Shown: piece by piece, positions 16,859-24,798 of the stretch
Position numbering within the stretch: the stretch's first letter is position 1
Layout of the letters: each line of letters starts with the position of its first letter
Assembly (NCBI GenBank): GCA_023129715.1
Contig: JAGMBO010000080.1
Location: 1-38,526 of the forward strand
Reading direction: 5' to 3'
Length of the DNA: 38,526 nt
DNA from: Candidatus Eiseniibacteriota bacterium
GTDB taxonomy: Bacteria > Eisenbacteria > RBG-16-71-46 > CAIMUX01 > WJJG01
Notes under the pieces: model-generated
Database searches by the model: none
Told to the model about the DNA's origin: nothing
Seen by the model: the letters and a program-made list of their open reading frames with translations, nothing else
Position numbers and translations under genes: made by a program

Positions 16859-19756
16859 ATGATCGGGCAGCGGCATGGGACAATTCTACTCGCTCTGCTC
16901 CTGGGCCTGTTGGTGCTCCCTCCTCTGGTCGGGGCCCGCCCGGCCGGCATGAGTGACCCGGGGGATGCCGGCGCGGCACCGGTGCGCTCCACTGATCATC
17001 TCCTTCATCTGCAGACCCCTGCGCCCACCGGGCGGATCATCGTCAAGTTCGTCGACTCGAGCGGACTCGCGGTCCGTGACGGGCGGCTTGCGCCCTATTC
17101 CGGAGCCACGCAACGGCTCGAGGGCCTTCTCGTGCGCCGGGGTGTCGGATATCACCTGGAACGCCATTTCTCTCGACCGCCCGAGGCGCTGGCGGCCGAA
17201 CGCGCCTTGGCCGAGAGTCGCACCCGACGGGCGATGCCCAATCTCGACCGCTATGCGCGCATCGTGCCCGCGCGCCCGCTCGCACAGTCGGAATTGCTCG
17301 CGCTGCTTGCCGACTTGCTCGCCGACCCGGCGGTGGCGCTGGCCTTTCTCGAGCCACGGGCGGTGCCGGCAGCTCTGGGCTTCGACGCCTTCACCGACGC
17401 AGCCTGCGCTCTCCGCGCGCCCGCGTTGGTTCCTGATCATCCTCCAACCTTGGGGCCTATCGGCCTGGGCCACACGGCTCCGCTCCGGGCGCCTCGCACC
17501 CCTGACTTCACCGGCCTGCAGGGATACCTCGACCCGGCCCCGACGGGCGTGGATGCGGAGGGCGTCTGGGCGCAGCCCGGTGGGCGGGGCCAGACGGTGA
17601 AAGTCCTCGATATCGAAGGCGCCTGGCTCTGGGAGCACGAGGACCTTCCGGCGCCGTTCTTCACGGCCGGCGGAGCGATCGACGACATCAGCTGGCGCAA
17701 CCACGGCACCGCGGTGATCGGTGAGATCCGTGGCATCAGCAATGCCTATGGCGTGACCGGCATCGCCTATGAAACGGAAGTCGGTGGCGTCTCGATCGCC
17801 GAGCTCTCGACCGCCGATGCGATCAACACCGCCGCCGCCAATCTCGATGTCGGCGACATCGTCTTGATCGAACTTCATGCACCCGGGCCCAACGCGACGG
17901 GCGAAGGCCAGTTTGGCTACGTATGCATTGAGTTCTGGCAAGACAACTTCGACGCCATCCAATTGGCGACCGCGACCGGGCGGATCGTTTGCGAGGCGGC
18001 GGGCAACGGGGAACAAGACCTCGACAGCCCCGTCTATCAGGGCCTCTTCGATCGGAACGTGCGGGATTCGGGCGCGATCATCTGCGGCGCCTCGAACGGA
18101 GAGAATCTCGATCCGGCCTGGTTCACCAATTACGGCTCGCGCGTCGACCTCCATGGGTGGGGTGCCGCGGTGACGACCTGCGGCTACGGCAGCTTGCAGG
18201 GAGGCGCCGAGACCGAGTGGTACACGGCGGGCTTCGGCGGGACATCGAGCGCCTCCCCGATCGTCGCCGGCGCCGTGGCGGCCTTGCAGGGGATGAGCAA
18301 GGCGGCTTTTGGGATCCCCATCAATGCGCGCCTGGCGCGTGACGTTCTCGTCGCCACCGGGACGCCGCAGGGGCCCGGTGGTCAGATCGGTCCCCGCCCA
18401 GACCTGACCGCCGCATGGACGTTGGCCCAGACCGGGATCGGCGCCGTTGCCGGCACGATCACCGAGTCGGGCGGGGCGCCGCTCGCTGAGGTGCAGGTGA
18501 CGGTGGTGGAGACGGGGGCGATCGCCCAAACCGATGCCGCGGGCCAGTACTTCCTGCCCCTGCTCGTCGATGACTATGAGCTGACCTACGAGAGCTTCTT
18601 CTACGCCACCAGCTCCGAGTTCGTCTCCGTGACCGCCGGAGAGACGACGCAGGTCGATCTTGAGCTGTCGGCCCTGCCGACGGTGACCATCGGGGGGACC
18701 GTTCTGGCCGCGGATGGCGCAACCAACCTGGCGGGTGCGCGAATCACACCGCAGAATGTCCCCCTCCCGGGCGCAACCTCGGATGTCGAGGGCGACTGGT
18801 CGATTCCCGGTTTCCCCGTCGGGCGCATCTATGCCTTCCTCGTGGACAGCGTCTCCGGCCATGGCGCCGACTTCGCCACCGTCGCGGTGGCCGACCCGCG
18901 GCGCGTCGACTATGGGCTCTTCCCTCAGCTTCCCGCGGCGACCGCCGACTTCGAGGCCGATGGCGGGGGATTCACGGCCGAGCCGATCTGGTCGTGGGGG
19001 ACTCCGACCGCCGGCGGACCCGCTGCCGGTTTCAGCGGACAGAAATGCTGGGGCGTGGGGATGGATGCGAACTATGAAGATCTCGTCTTCGGCTATCTGA
19101 CCAGTCCCAGCTACGACTTCTCCGGCGCCGCCGAGCTTCACTTGAGCTTCCACTATTGGGTCGAGACGGAGCCGAACTTCGACGGCGCGACCGTGGAGGC
19201 GTGGGATGCCGCCGGCGCAGACTGGGAGGCGATCACACCGCTCAATGGCTACAACTCGGTCGCCCTCGGCGGCCTCGGGTTCGAGAACGGATGGTCGGGT
19301 TCGAGCGGTGGCTGGGAGGGGACGGTCTTCGATCTAACCGGGTTCATCTCGGATGAGATCGCTTTCCGCATCGCCTTCGGCTCCGACGGGTATGTCAATG
19401 AGGCGGGCTTCTGGATCGACGATGTCGCCTTCGATACCGGCGACGCGTTCTCCTTGGTGAGGGGCGTGCCGGGGCCACGACCGGTGATCTCCTTGACGAT
19501 GGCGCCCAATCCGTTTGTCGGGCGAGTGCACATCGAACTCACCCTGGCCGCGAGCAGCGTGGCCAGCTTCGCGATCATCGATCCGGCCGGCCGGTATGTG
19601 AGGCAACTCCATTCGGGACGATTGCCCGGTGGCGTCACCGGGTTCCGATGGGATGGCCGGGACGCTGCGGGGCGGCAGGTGGCCAGTGGAATCTACTTCT
19701 TGAACGTCCGGGCCGGTGAGCATGTGCTCTGCCGTCCGTTGATCCTTCTGCGGTAG
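16859..19756 (+). CDS. Secreted subtilisin-like S8 serine peptidase with FlgD-like sorting tail
   Basis: The 965-residue product has a signal peptide (residues 1 to about 26). An N-terminal prodomain-like part runs to about 225. The S8 domain has Asp251 (VLDIEGAW), His282 (NHGTAVIGE) and Ser463 (GGTSSASP). Then come two carboxypeptidase-regulatory-like beta domains (about 525-605 and 606-685), a jelly-roll/MAM-like domain (about 700-865, ending GFWIDDVAFD), and a C-terminal module with MAPNPF, WDGRDAAGR and ASGIYFLNV. The tail matches the one on three other proteins in this window and implies secretion by a shared outer-membrane route. The Asp motif is DIEGAW where DTG is usual, which is accepted in several S8 subgroups. 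Function is probably extracellular protein degradation. Confidence 0.93.
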   Translation: MIGQRHGTILLALLLGLLVLPPLVGARPAGMSDPGDAGAAPVRSTDHLLHLQTPAPTGRIIVKFVDSSGLAVRDGRLAPYSGATQRLEGLLVRRGVGYHLERHFSRPPEALAAERALAESRTRRAMPNLDRYARIVPARPLAQSELLALLADLLADPAVALAFLEPRAVPAALGFDAFTDAACALRAPALVPDHPPTLGPIGLGHTAPLRAPRTPDFTGLQGYLDPAPTGVDAEGVWAQPGGRGQTVKVLDIEGAWLWEHEDLPAPFFTAGGAIDDISWRNHGTAVIGEIRGISNAYGVTGIAYETEVGGVSIAELSTADAINTAAANLDVGDIVLIELHAPGPNATGEGQFGYVCIEFWQDNFDAIQLATATGRIVCEAAGNGEQDLDSPVYQGLFDRNVRDSGAIICGASNGENLDPAWFTNYGSRVDLHGWGAAVTTCGYGSLQGGAETEWYTAGFGGTSSASPIVAGAVAALQGMSKAAFGIPINARLARDVLVATGTPQGPGGQIGPRPDLTAAWTLAQTGIGAVAGTITESGGAPLAEVQVTVVETGAIAQTDAAGQYFLPLLVDDYELTYESFFYATSSEFVSVTAGETTQVDLELSALPTVTIGGTVLAADGATNLAGARITPQNVPLPGATSDVEGDWSIPGFPVGRIYAFLVDSVSGHGADFATVAVADPRRVDYGLFPQLPAATADFEADGGGFTAEPIWSWGTPTAGGPAAGFSGQKCWGVGMDANYEDLVFGYLTSPSYDFSGAAELHLSFHYWVETEPNFDGATVEAWDAAGADWEAITPLNGYNSVALGGLGFENGWSGSSGGWEGTVFDLTGFISDEIAFRIAFGSDGYVNEAGFWIDDVAFDTGDAFSLVRGVPGPRPVISLTMAPNPFVGRVHIELTLAASSVASFAIIDPAGRYVRQLHSGRLPGGVTGFRWDGRDAAGRQVASGIYFLNVRAGEHVLCRPLILLR

Positions 19757-19870
19757 TATCATCATAATCTGACCGCCCACGACTTCGAGGTGGCAATGGG
19801 GCGGACTCGCCCGACCGTCGCCGTAAGTCCCATGAAATCAAGGTAGATGTGGCCTCGGCCCCGGACAGCG

Positions 19871-19930
19871 AGAGCATCCGCCGGCGCCGCCTTGACAGCC
19901 AGAGCATCCGCCAGCGCTACCTTTGAGTCC
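19871..19930. repeat. Two-copy 30-bp direct repeat
   Basis: AGAGCATCCGCC begins copies at 19871 and 19901, each 30 bp with a shared middle (GCGCC/TGC/TACCTTGA-like). It lies in the 278-bp gap between the subtilase and the ATPase. The gap shows no terminator for the subtilase that I can recognise. Confidence 0.7.
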
Positions 19931-19969
19931 CGCTTGAGTCCTCTAGGCGATCTCATTTCGTAAAACCAT

Positions 19970-19998
19970 TTGACAAGATGACAGTCATTTCGCACAAT
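19970..19998 (+). promoter_or_regulatory. Sigma70-like promoter of the AAA ATPase gene
   Basis: A perfect -35 TTGACA (19970-19975) is followed by exactly 17 bases and a -10 CACAAT (19993-19998, four of six matches). The predicted transcript starts near 20005. This excludes the upstream ATG at 19978 and supports the start at 20035. Confidence 0.7.
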
Positions 19999-20034
19999 AG
20001 CTTGCCGAAGAGAAGAGGGGGGGGGGAGGAGGGA

Positions 20035-21231
20035 ATGCGGATATCAGAAGCGATAGATCTGCATCATCTGGCAGTTCAGGATGCCGCGAACTACAGCGAG
20101 AAACGGTTCCTCTTTGATCAGCTGATCAGCCCGAGGGGTAAGCACTTCGTGGGCATTGTCGGTCCCCGCGGGGTGGGGAAGACGGTTCTCCTGAAGCAGC
20201 TGGCAGCCCTGAACGACCGTACCTTCTACCTCTCCCTGGACACCGTTGCGCCGGAGACAGACGTATTCGAATTGGTCCGGAGGCTGTCGGAGGATTATGG
20301 GTATAGCACCTTCCTGCTTGACGAAGTCCACTACCTTCCGGGAATCGACGGCACCCTGAAAAAGCTCTACGACTTCCTCGATGTTCAGGTCCGCTTCACC
20401 AGTTCAATGGCGCTCTCGCTTCACCAGTCCGCCCATGATCTCTCTCGCAGGGCTCGATTGGCACGTCTTCTTCCGTTCTCCTTCCGCGAATACCTCGCCT
20501 TTCGATACAACGAACGGGTTTCCCGAATCACGCTGGGTCAACTCCTCGACAAGCAGTGGGAGCCGGAGCATCTGCGAGCAGGCTTCCGGTTTGATGCCTA
20601 CCTGCGGGGGGGATTGATGCCCTTCGCGATCGATGAGCCTGACGTGCTTCCTCTTCTCGAGAACATCCTGAACACCATCATCACGAGAGACATCCCCAAG
20701 GTGGCCAGGTTGCACACGGATGAACTCGAGGTGATACAGAAGCTGATGCGGTTCATTGGCCGTTCCGCTATCGATGGAATCAACTACAGCTCTCTGTCGC
20801 GCATTCTGGGAATCACGAAGTACAAGGCCGAGCAGTATGTCGGGTTGCTGGAAACGGCCTTCGTATTGCAGCGTGCATTCCCGGCAGGAACCAATGTGCT
20901 GAAGGAACCGAAGGTTCTTATGAGCCTGCCATTCCGCCTCCTGTATCAAGACTTCACCGACGCGATTGGCGGACTCCGAGAGGACTTCTTCGCGGAAGCT
21001 ATGAGGCAGGCGGGAATGTCATTCTCCTACCTGAAGAGCACGCGTGGCAAGAAGACGCCGGACTACCTCCTTGATCATGATGGAGAGAAACTGGCGATTG
21101 AAATCGGCGGCCATGGGAAGGGCCGTGAGCAGTTCAAGGGTGTGACACTCGATCGGAAACTGATATTCACCCACAGCGACAGGACTGACGGAATCAACCG
21201 GCCGCTCTTCTTGCTCGGCTATCTGGCTTAG
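20035..21231 (+). CDS. AAA ATPase with DUF4143-like C-terminal domain
   Basis: The start is placed at ATG 20035 because it follows a GGAGGAGGG ribosome site and because the promoter overlaps the earlier ATG. The 398-residue protein has Walker A GPRGVGKT (43-50) and Walker B FLLDE (Asp96-Glu97), with a hydrophobic strand before each. Then come a helical middle, a winged-helix-like part (about 230-290, SSLSRILGITKYKAEQYVGLL) and a C-terminal nuclease-like fold (TPDYLLDHDGEKLAIEIGG). This layout is that of the widespread AAA_14/DUF4143 family, often found in mobile or defence-type settings; its biochemical role is unsettled. Lower GC than its neighbours, its own promoter and unrelated flanking genes hint at horizontal gain. 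A G10 run lies between promoter and start. Confidence 0.82.
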   Translation: MRISEAIDLHHLAVQDAANYSEKRFLFDQLISPRGKHFVGIVGPRGVGKTVLLKQLAALNDRTFYLSLDTVAPETDVFELVRRLSEDYGYSTFLLDEVHYLPGIDGTLKKLYDFLDVQVRFTSSMALSLHQSAHDLSRRARLARLLPFSFREYLAFRYNERVSRITLGQLLDKQWEPEHLRAGFRFDAYLRGGLMPFAIDEPDVLPLLENILNTIITRDIPKVARLHTDELEVIQKLMRFIGRSAIDGINYSSLSRILGITKYKAEQYVGLLETAFVLQRAFPAGTNVLKEPKVLMSLPFRLLYQDFTDAIGGLREDFFAEAMRQAGMSFSYLKSTRGKKTPDYLLDHDGEKLAIEIGGHGKGREQFKGVTLDRKLIFTHSDRTDGINRPLFLLGYLA

Positions 21232-21354
21232 GGGTGGCAATCCCCGCCATTCCCCTGTTTACTTCGCGCATGGATCGCCGCCGCCAGCACCGCGTGATCG
21301 AGGGTGTGCCCATGGCCCGTCTCCCAAGTGCGATCCGGCGGCCGCGGTTCTGGG

Positions 21355-21374
21355 GGATCGACGAGGGTCGATCC
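21355..21374. other. Perfect 8-bp inverted repeat upstream of the S41 gene
   Basis: GGATCGAC (21355-21362) and GTCGATCC (21367-21374) flank GAGG, 41 bp before the S41 start codon. No T-run follows. It could be an operator or a leader hairpin. The rest of 21232-21414 shows no gene I recognise. Confidence 0.6.
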
Positions 21375-21414
21375 ATCCGGCATGCTCTTCTGACCAACGA
21401 GATGGGGTGATCGT

Positions 21415-22800
21415 ATGGACTCAGCGAACCAGGGACTCTGCCCACACCACCTGCGCGGGGAGGGAATCACTCGGTGCCTTGCCATCTGGGGTACGATCCT
21501 CCTCGCCGGCGTCGTCGCGATCGCCGGATGCGCGCCTCATCCCCGAGTGGCTCCGCTGACCAGCGAGCAATCCCAGCTGAACGTCGAGTCCTTCGAGCAG
21601 GTTTGGGACACGATTCGTGACAAGCACTGGGACCCGGATCTGGGCGGCCTCGACTGGCAGGCGGTTCACGACAGCCTGCTGCCGAAGGTCGCCGCGGCCG
21701 AGACGATGCCCGCCGCCCGGGGGGTGATGAAGCAGATGATCGCCGAACTGGACCAGTCCCACTTCGGCATCATTCCCGCCAGTCTCTATGAGGACGTCGA
21801 TCAGGCGATCGAGGGTGGTCCCCGGGATGGCACTGCCGGCATCGGCGTGCGCGTGGTCGGCGGCCAGGCGCTGGTTACCTCGGTGGAGCCCGGTTCGCCC
21901 GCTGAGGAACGCGGTGTGCGGCCCGGGTGGGAGGTTCTGGAGGTCGGTGATTTCGAGATGCGCGCCAGACTGGCGGCCCTCGGCGAGGAGTTCGCCGGCA
22001 AGACGACGCGCGATCTCATCATGGCCCGTGCCGTCCTCTCCCGCTTGGCCGGAGATGCCGGAGACTCTCTGGGCGTCCTCTTCCGCGATGGTGAGGACCG
22101 CTCGGTCGAGCGGCGCGTCCCCTTGGTGGTCCCCAAGGGCAACCGCATCGGCCTCGGCAATCTGCCGAAGCAGTATGTCTGGATCGAAACCGAGCGCCTC
22201 GCCGAGGGCGTCGGCTACATTGCCTTCAACTTCTTTCTCGATCCCGGCCGGGTGATGAGCGCCTTCAATGAGGCCATGACCGCGTTCATGGATGCGCCGG
22301 GAGTGATCATCGACTTGCGCGGCAATATCGGGGGCATCGGGGTGATGGCCATGGGCATGGCGGGCTGGCTGATCGAAGAGCAGGGCCTGCGGTTGGGGAC
22401 GATGTACACGCGCGGGGGAGAGATCAAGTTCACGGTCACCCCGCGGCCGCAGACCTATGCGGGCCCGGTGGCCGTGCTGATCGACGGGCTCTCCGCCTCG
22501 ACATCTGAGATCCTCGCGGGGGGCTTGAAGGATCTGGGCCGTGTGCGCACCTTTGGAACGCCGACCGCCGGGGCGGCGCTGCCCTCGTTGATCGAGAAAC
22601 TGCCGAACGGCGATGGGTTCCAGTATGCCATCGCCAACTATATCTCCGAGGGGGGCGAGGCGCTCGAAGGGGCCGGGATGATTCCCGATGAGATGTGTCC
22701 CCCGGAACGCGAGGCGCTCCTCGGAGGGAGCGATCCCGCGCTCGATGCGGCCCTGGCCTGGATTCGGGAGGGTGGTGTGTTGGGCGCCGGAATGGAATAG
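21415..22800 (+). CDS. S41 family peptidase, probable lipoprotein (tricorn/IRBP-like active site)
   Basis: The 461-residue product has an N-terminal membrane segment ending in a lipobox with Cys39 (VAIAGC). A helical domain carries Ser115-His116 in LDQSHFGI. A PDZ domain follows (about 140-235, GIGVRVVGGQALVTSVEPGS). The S41 core shows IIDLRGNIGG and SASTSEILAGGLKDLGR, with likely nucleophile Ser362. In CtpA/Prc a catalytic Lys lies 25 residues later; here that place is Ala387 (TPTAGA). Instead the Ser-His pair resembles that of tricorn-type S41 enzymes, so a Ser-His-Ser-Glu tetrad is likely. It probably acts in the periplasm on damaged or secreted proteins. The ribosome site is weak. A LolA-like gene follows on the same strand. 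Confidence 0.88.
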   Translation: MDSANQGLCPHHLRGEGITRCLAIWGTILLAGVVAIAGCAPHPRVAPLTSEQSQLNVESFEQVWDTIRDKHWDPDLGGLDWQAVHDSLLPKVAAAETMPAARGVMKQMIAELDQSHFGIIPASLYEDVDQAIEGGPRDGTAGIGVRVVGGQALVTSVEPGSPAEERGVRPGWEVLEVGDFEMRARLAALGEEFAGKTTRDLIMARAVLSRLAGDAGDSLGVLFRDGEDRSVERRVPLVVPKGNRIGLGNLPKQYVWIETERLAEGVGYIAFNFFLDPGRVMSAFNEAMTAFMDAPGVIIDLRGNIGGIGVMAMGMAGWLIEEQGLRLGTMYTRGGEIKFTVTPRPQTYAGPVAVLIDGLSASTSEILAGGLKDLGRVRTFGTPTAGAALPSLIEKLPNGDGFQYAIANYISEGGEALEGAGMIPDEMCPPEREALLGGSDPALDAALAWIREGGVLGAGME

Positions 22801-22848
22801 GCTTCGCGATGGACCGGACATGCCCGGCGATGGTTGGCATGCACCGGC

Positions 22849-22902
22849 GGTGAAGTGGTGAGCGGCGGTGAGGTGGTGCGCGACGGTGAGGTGGTGCGCG
22901 AC
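22849..22902. repeat. Three tandem copies of an 18-bp repeat upstream of the LolA-like gene
   Basis: Units GGTGARGTGGTGMGCGRC occupy 22849-22866, 22867-22884 and 22885-22902; the last two are identical. They are in frame with the next gene (GEVV-R-D repeats) if translation began at 22834. The better ribosome site lies after the array, so I treat it as leader sequence. Confidence 0.85.
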
Positions 22903-22938
22903 GGGCGCAGTTCGCGGGATCTCAGGGAGGGATCGGAG

Positions 22939-23898
22939 ATGAAGACTTGGGAAGCGGTGGCGATGCGTTGGGTGGCGCGGGCGGCGAGTCTACGCCCGGC
23001 CGGTGATGCCGCAGTGAGGGTTTCCGGAGTCCTGGGTCCGGTCGTCTTCGTGTTGCTCTTGCTGGTCAGTGCACCGCTTCAAGCTCAGGAGACGGACCTG
23101 CCGTCGGCGGAGGAGATCATCGATCGCTCCATCGAGGTGATGGGCGGGCGGGCGGCCTTCGAGCGGCTGTACAACAACAAGAGCACGGGCACCATGGAGA
23201 TGCCTCAGATGGGGCTGAAGGCGAGCACCATCTCCTACTCGGCGGCGCCGGCAAGGATGTACGTGGCAATGGAGTCCGAGGGGCTCGGCACGATGGAGTC
23301 GGGAGGTGATGGAGAGGTCTATTGGGAGCGGTCGATGATGACCGGACCCAAGGTCAAGAAGGGCGAGGAGAAGGCGGTCGCTCGCCGCGAGGCGATGTTC
23401 CACGGCAATCTGAAATGGCGCGAGCTCTATCCCGAGGTCGAGACGACGGCGATCGATACGGTTGACGGGAAACCCTGTTACCGGATCCTGTTGACGCCGG
23501 TCGATGGCCAGCCGGAGACCCACTGCTATGACGTCGAGAGCGGCCTGTTGGTCAAGTCGGAGATGAAGGTCAAGACCGACATGGGCGTCATTCCGGTCGA
23601 GACCTACCTGAGTGACTACCGGGAAGCGGAGGGCGTCCTCTCGCCCCACCACGTGCGGCAAGTGATCATGGGCATACAGGAGATGCTCTTCACCACCGAT
23701 TCGCTCTGGTACAACGTCGAGATCCCCGACAGCGTCTTCGCCCTCCCACCGGATGTCGCGGCCTTACTGGCGAAGCAGGAGATGTCGGGAGAACCCGCAG
23801 TTGCTCCGGAGAGCGGGTCTGCGGGAGAAGCCGGGAAGAGCGCTGAGTCGGATGCGGCGCCCGCTGAGGAACCGGCCGAGCCGATTGAAGTGCAGTAG
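22939..23898 (+). CDS. Periplasmic LolA/outer-membrane-lipoprotein-sorting-like protein
   Basis: The start at 22939 follows GGGAGGGATCGG and begins MKTWEAVAM; a longer frame from 22834 would translate the 18-bp repeats. The 319-residue product has a long basic N-region, a hydrophobic segment (VVFVLLLLVSAPLQA) and cleavage before QE. It then has a beta-rich domain beginning AEEIIDRSIEVMGG, with 'DVESGLLVKSEMKVKT' and 'TYLSDYREAEGVLSPHHV'. These features are typical of LolA-like proteins annotated as outer-membrane lipoprotein sorting or DUF4292-type. The last 40 residues are Ala/Glu/Pro low complexity. It probably lies in one unit with the S41 peptidase, 138 bp upstream. Confidence 0.75.
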   Translation: MKTWEAVAMRWVARAASLRPAGDAAVRVSGVLGPVVFVLLLLVSAPLQAQETDLPSAEEIIDRSIEVMGGRAAFERLYNNKSTGTMEMPQMGLKASTISYSAAPARMYVAMESEGLGTMESGGDGEVYWERSMMTGPKVKKGEEKAVARREAMFHGNLKWRELYPEVETTAIDTVDGKPCYRILLTPVDGQPETHCYDVESGLLVKSEMKVKTDMGVIPVETYLSDYREAEGVLSPHHVRQVIMGIQEMLFTTDSLWYNVEIPDSVFALPPDVAALLAKQEMSGEPAVAPESGSAGEAGKSAESDAAPAEEPAEPIEVQ

Positions 23899-24183
23899 GC
23901 CGCTCGACATCGATCTTGGCGGCGGCCTCTTCCAGGGGGGGGGGCGCCATGTGAGCATTCTGGCGCAACCCCATTGCGCCCACGGTGCCCATGGTGCCCA
24001 TGGCACCCTTGCGATCCTCCTTTTGCATCACGGCGGGGGCCGTGGAACCCCCATCTACTATCGCCTGGAAGGTAACATCGGCGCCTGGATCGATGCCGGA
24101 TACCCGCTCGAGAGCGGCTTCTGCTGAGGCGATTCCTACTGAGCTGCCGGGGGCAGCCGCGGATCCCACAAGACGCTCGGCTC
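23899..24183. other. Convergent non-coding interval
   Basis: These 285 bp separate the stop codons of the LolA-like and zinc-ribbon genes. A G10 run lies at 23935-23944, and short repeats of GGTGCCCAT follow. Frames are open on both strands but look like shadows. I recognise no terminator with a T-run. Confidence 0.5.
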
Positions 24184-24534
24184 TCAGTCCGTCACTTGAT
24201 CGCGGCCTTCGGGCTCTCCCTCCTTGCGCATCATCCGGTGCCCGCACTTGGGGCACTTGCGCTGGACGCACGGACGGCCGACGACATGACGCTCGCGGAA
24301 TCCGCACTGCGGACAGGCGCAGTCGGCCTCGATACCGCCCCTGCCGGGACCCTGCTGGGCATTCAGTCCGCGTCCGCCGCCGCGGCCGTCTCCTAGTCCG
24401 CGTCCGCCGCTGCGCCCCTTGCCCAAGCCGCCTCCACGTCCCGGACCGCCCATGCGTCCGCCACCGCGGGGAGTCCCACCGCGGCCGGCCCGCCCACCGC
24501 GGCCGCCACCGGCTCCGCGTCCACTGCCTGGCAT
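24184..24534 (-). CDS. Small Gly/Arg-rich protein with C-terminal double-CxxC zinc ribbon
   Basis: The start is ATG at 24534, chosen for the very strong AAGGAGG eight to nine bases upstream on the minus strand. The 116-residue product has residues 1 to about 67 built of GRGG/GGG segments. It ends in a ribbon CACPQCGFRERHVVGRPC then RKCPKCGHRMMRKE, with Cys pairs spaced as for one Zn or Fe-S site. Similar tails occur in small proteins near NifB/NifX-type or hydrogenase-related loci, but no such gene is present here, so its function is unknown. It is divergent from the aminotransferase, with 264 bp between starts. Confidence 0.75.
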   Translation of the reverse strand: MPGSGRGAGGGRGGRAGRGGTPRGGGRMGGPGRGGGLGKGRSGGRGLGDGRGGGRGLNAQQGPGRGGIEADCACPQCGFRERHVVGRPCVQRKCPKCGHRMMRKEGEPEGRDQVTD

Positions 24535-24798
24535 GGTTGATGCCTCCTTGCTGATGCACCGCTGGCCAGTAAGCGCCGGTCCCGCAAAGCATGGCACGGT
24601 TGACCGGCAGTGAAGAGCCGAGCAGTGACTGTCCGTGAACCCGACCCTCCACCCTAGGCAATCTGCCTCACTTTGTATAGACCCGGTTGCGTGGAGATCT
24701 CCAGCGGTGGATCCGGATCCCCATTTGCGGGGAGCGGTGTTCCTCTGTAGGCTGAGGGGTTGGTGGTTCGCAATCGATGCTGGGAAAGGAGGAGGGGG

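Noticed and set aside
16305-16979. Minus-strand and plus-strand open frames of 200 or more codons in the cyclophilin-subtilase interval
   Set aside because: Pro/Arg/Gly-rich, follow the 44-bp repeats, overlap one another and run into the subtilase gene antisense.
19978-20034. Earlier ATG (19978) for the AAA ATPase
   Set aside because: It lies inside the TTGACA-17-CACAAT promoter and would precede the transcript start.
21228-21485. Minus-strand 85-codon frame before the S41 gene
   Set aside because: No ribosome site or recognisable motif; overlaps the S41 start antisense.
23690-24661. Minus-strand 323-codon frame across the LolA-like and zinc-ribbon genes
   Set aside because: It overlaps both real genes in other frames; a stretch near 24000-24110 looks protein-like but has no start signal or known family.
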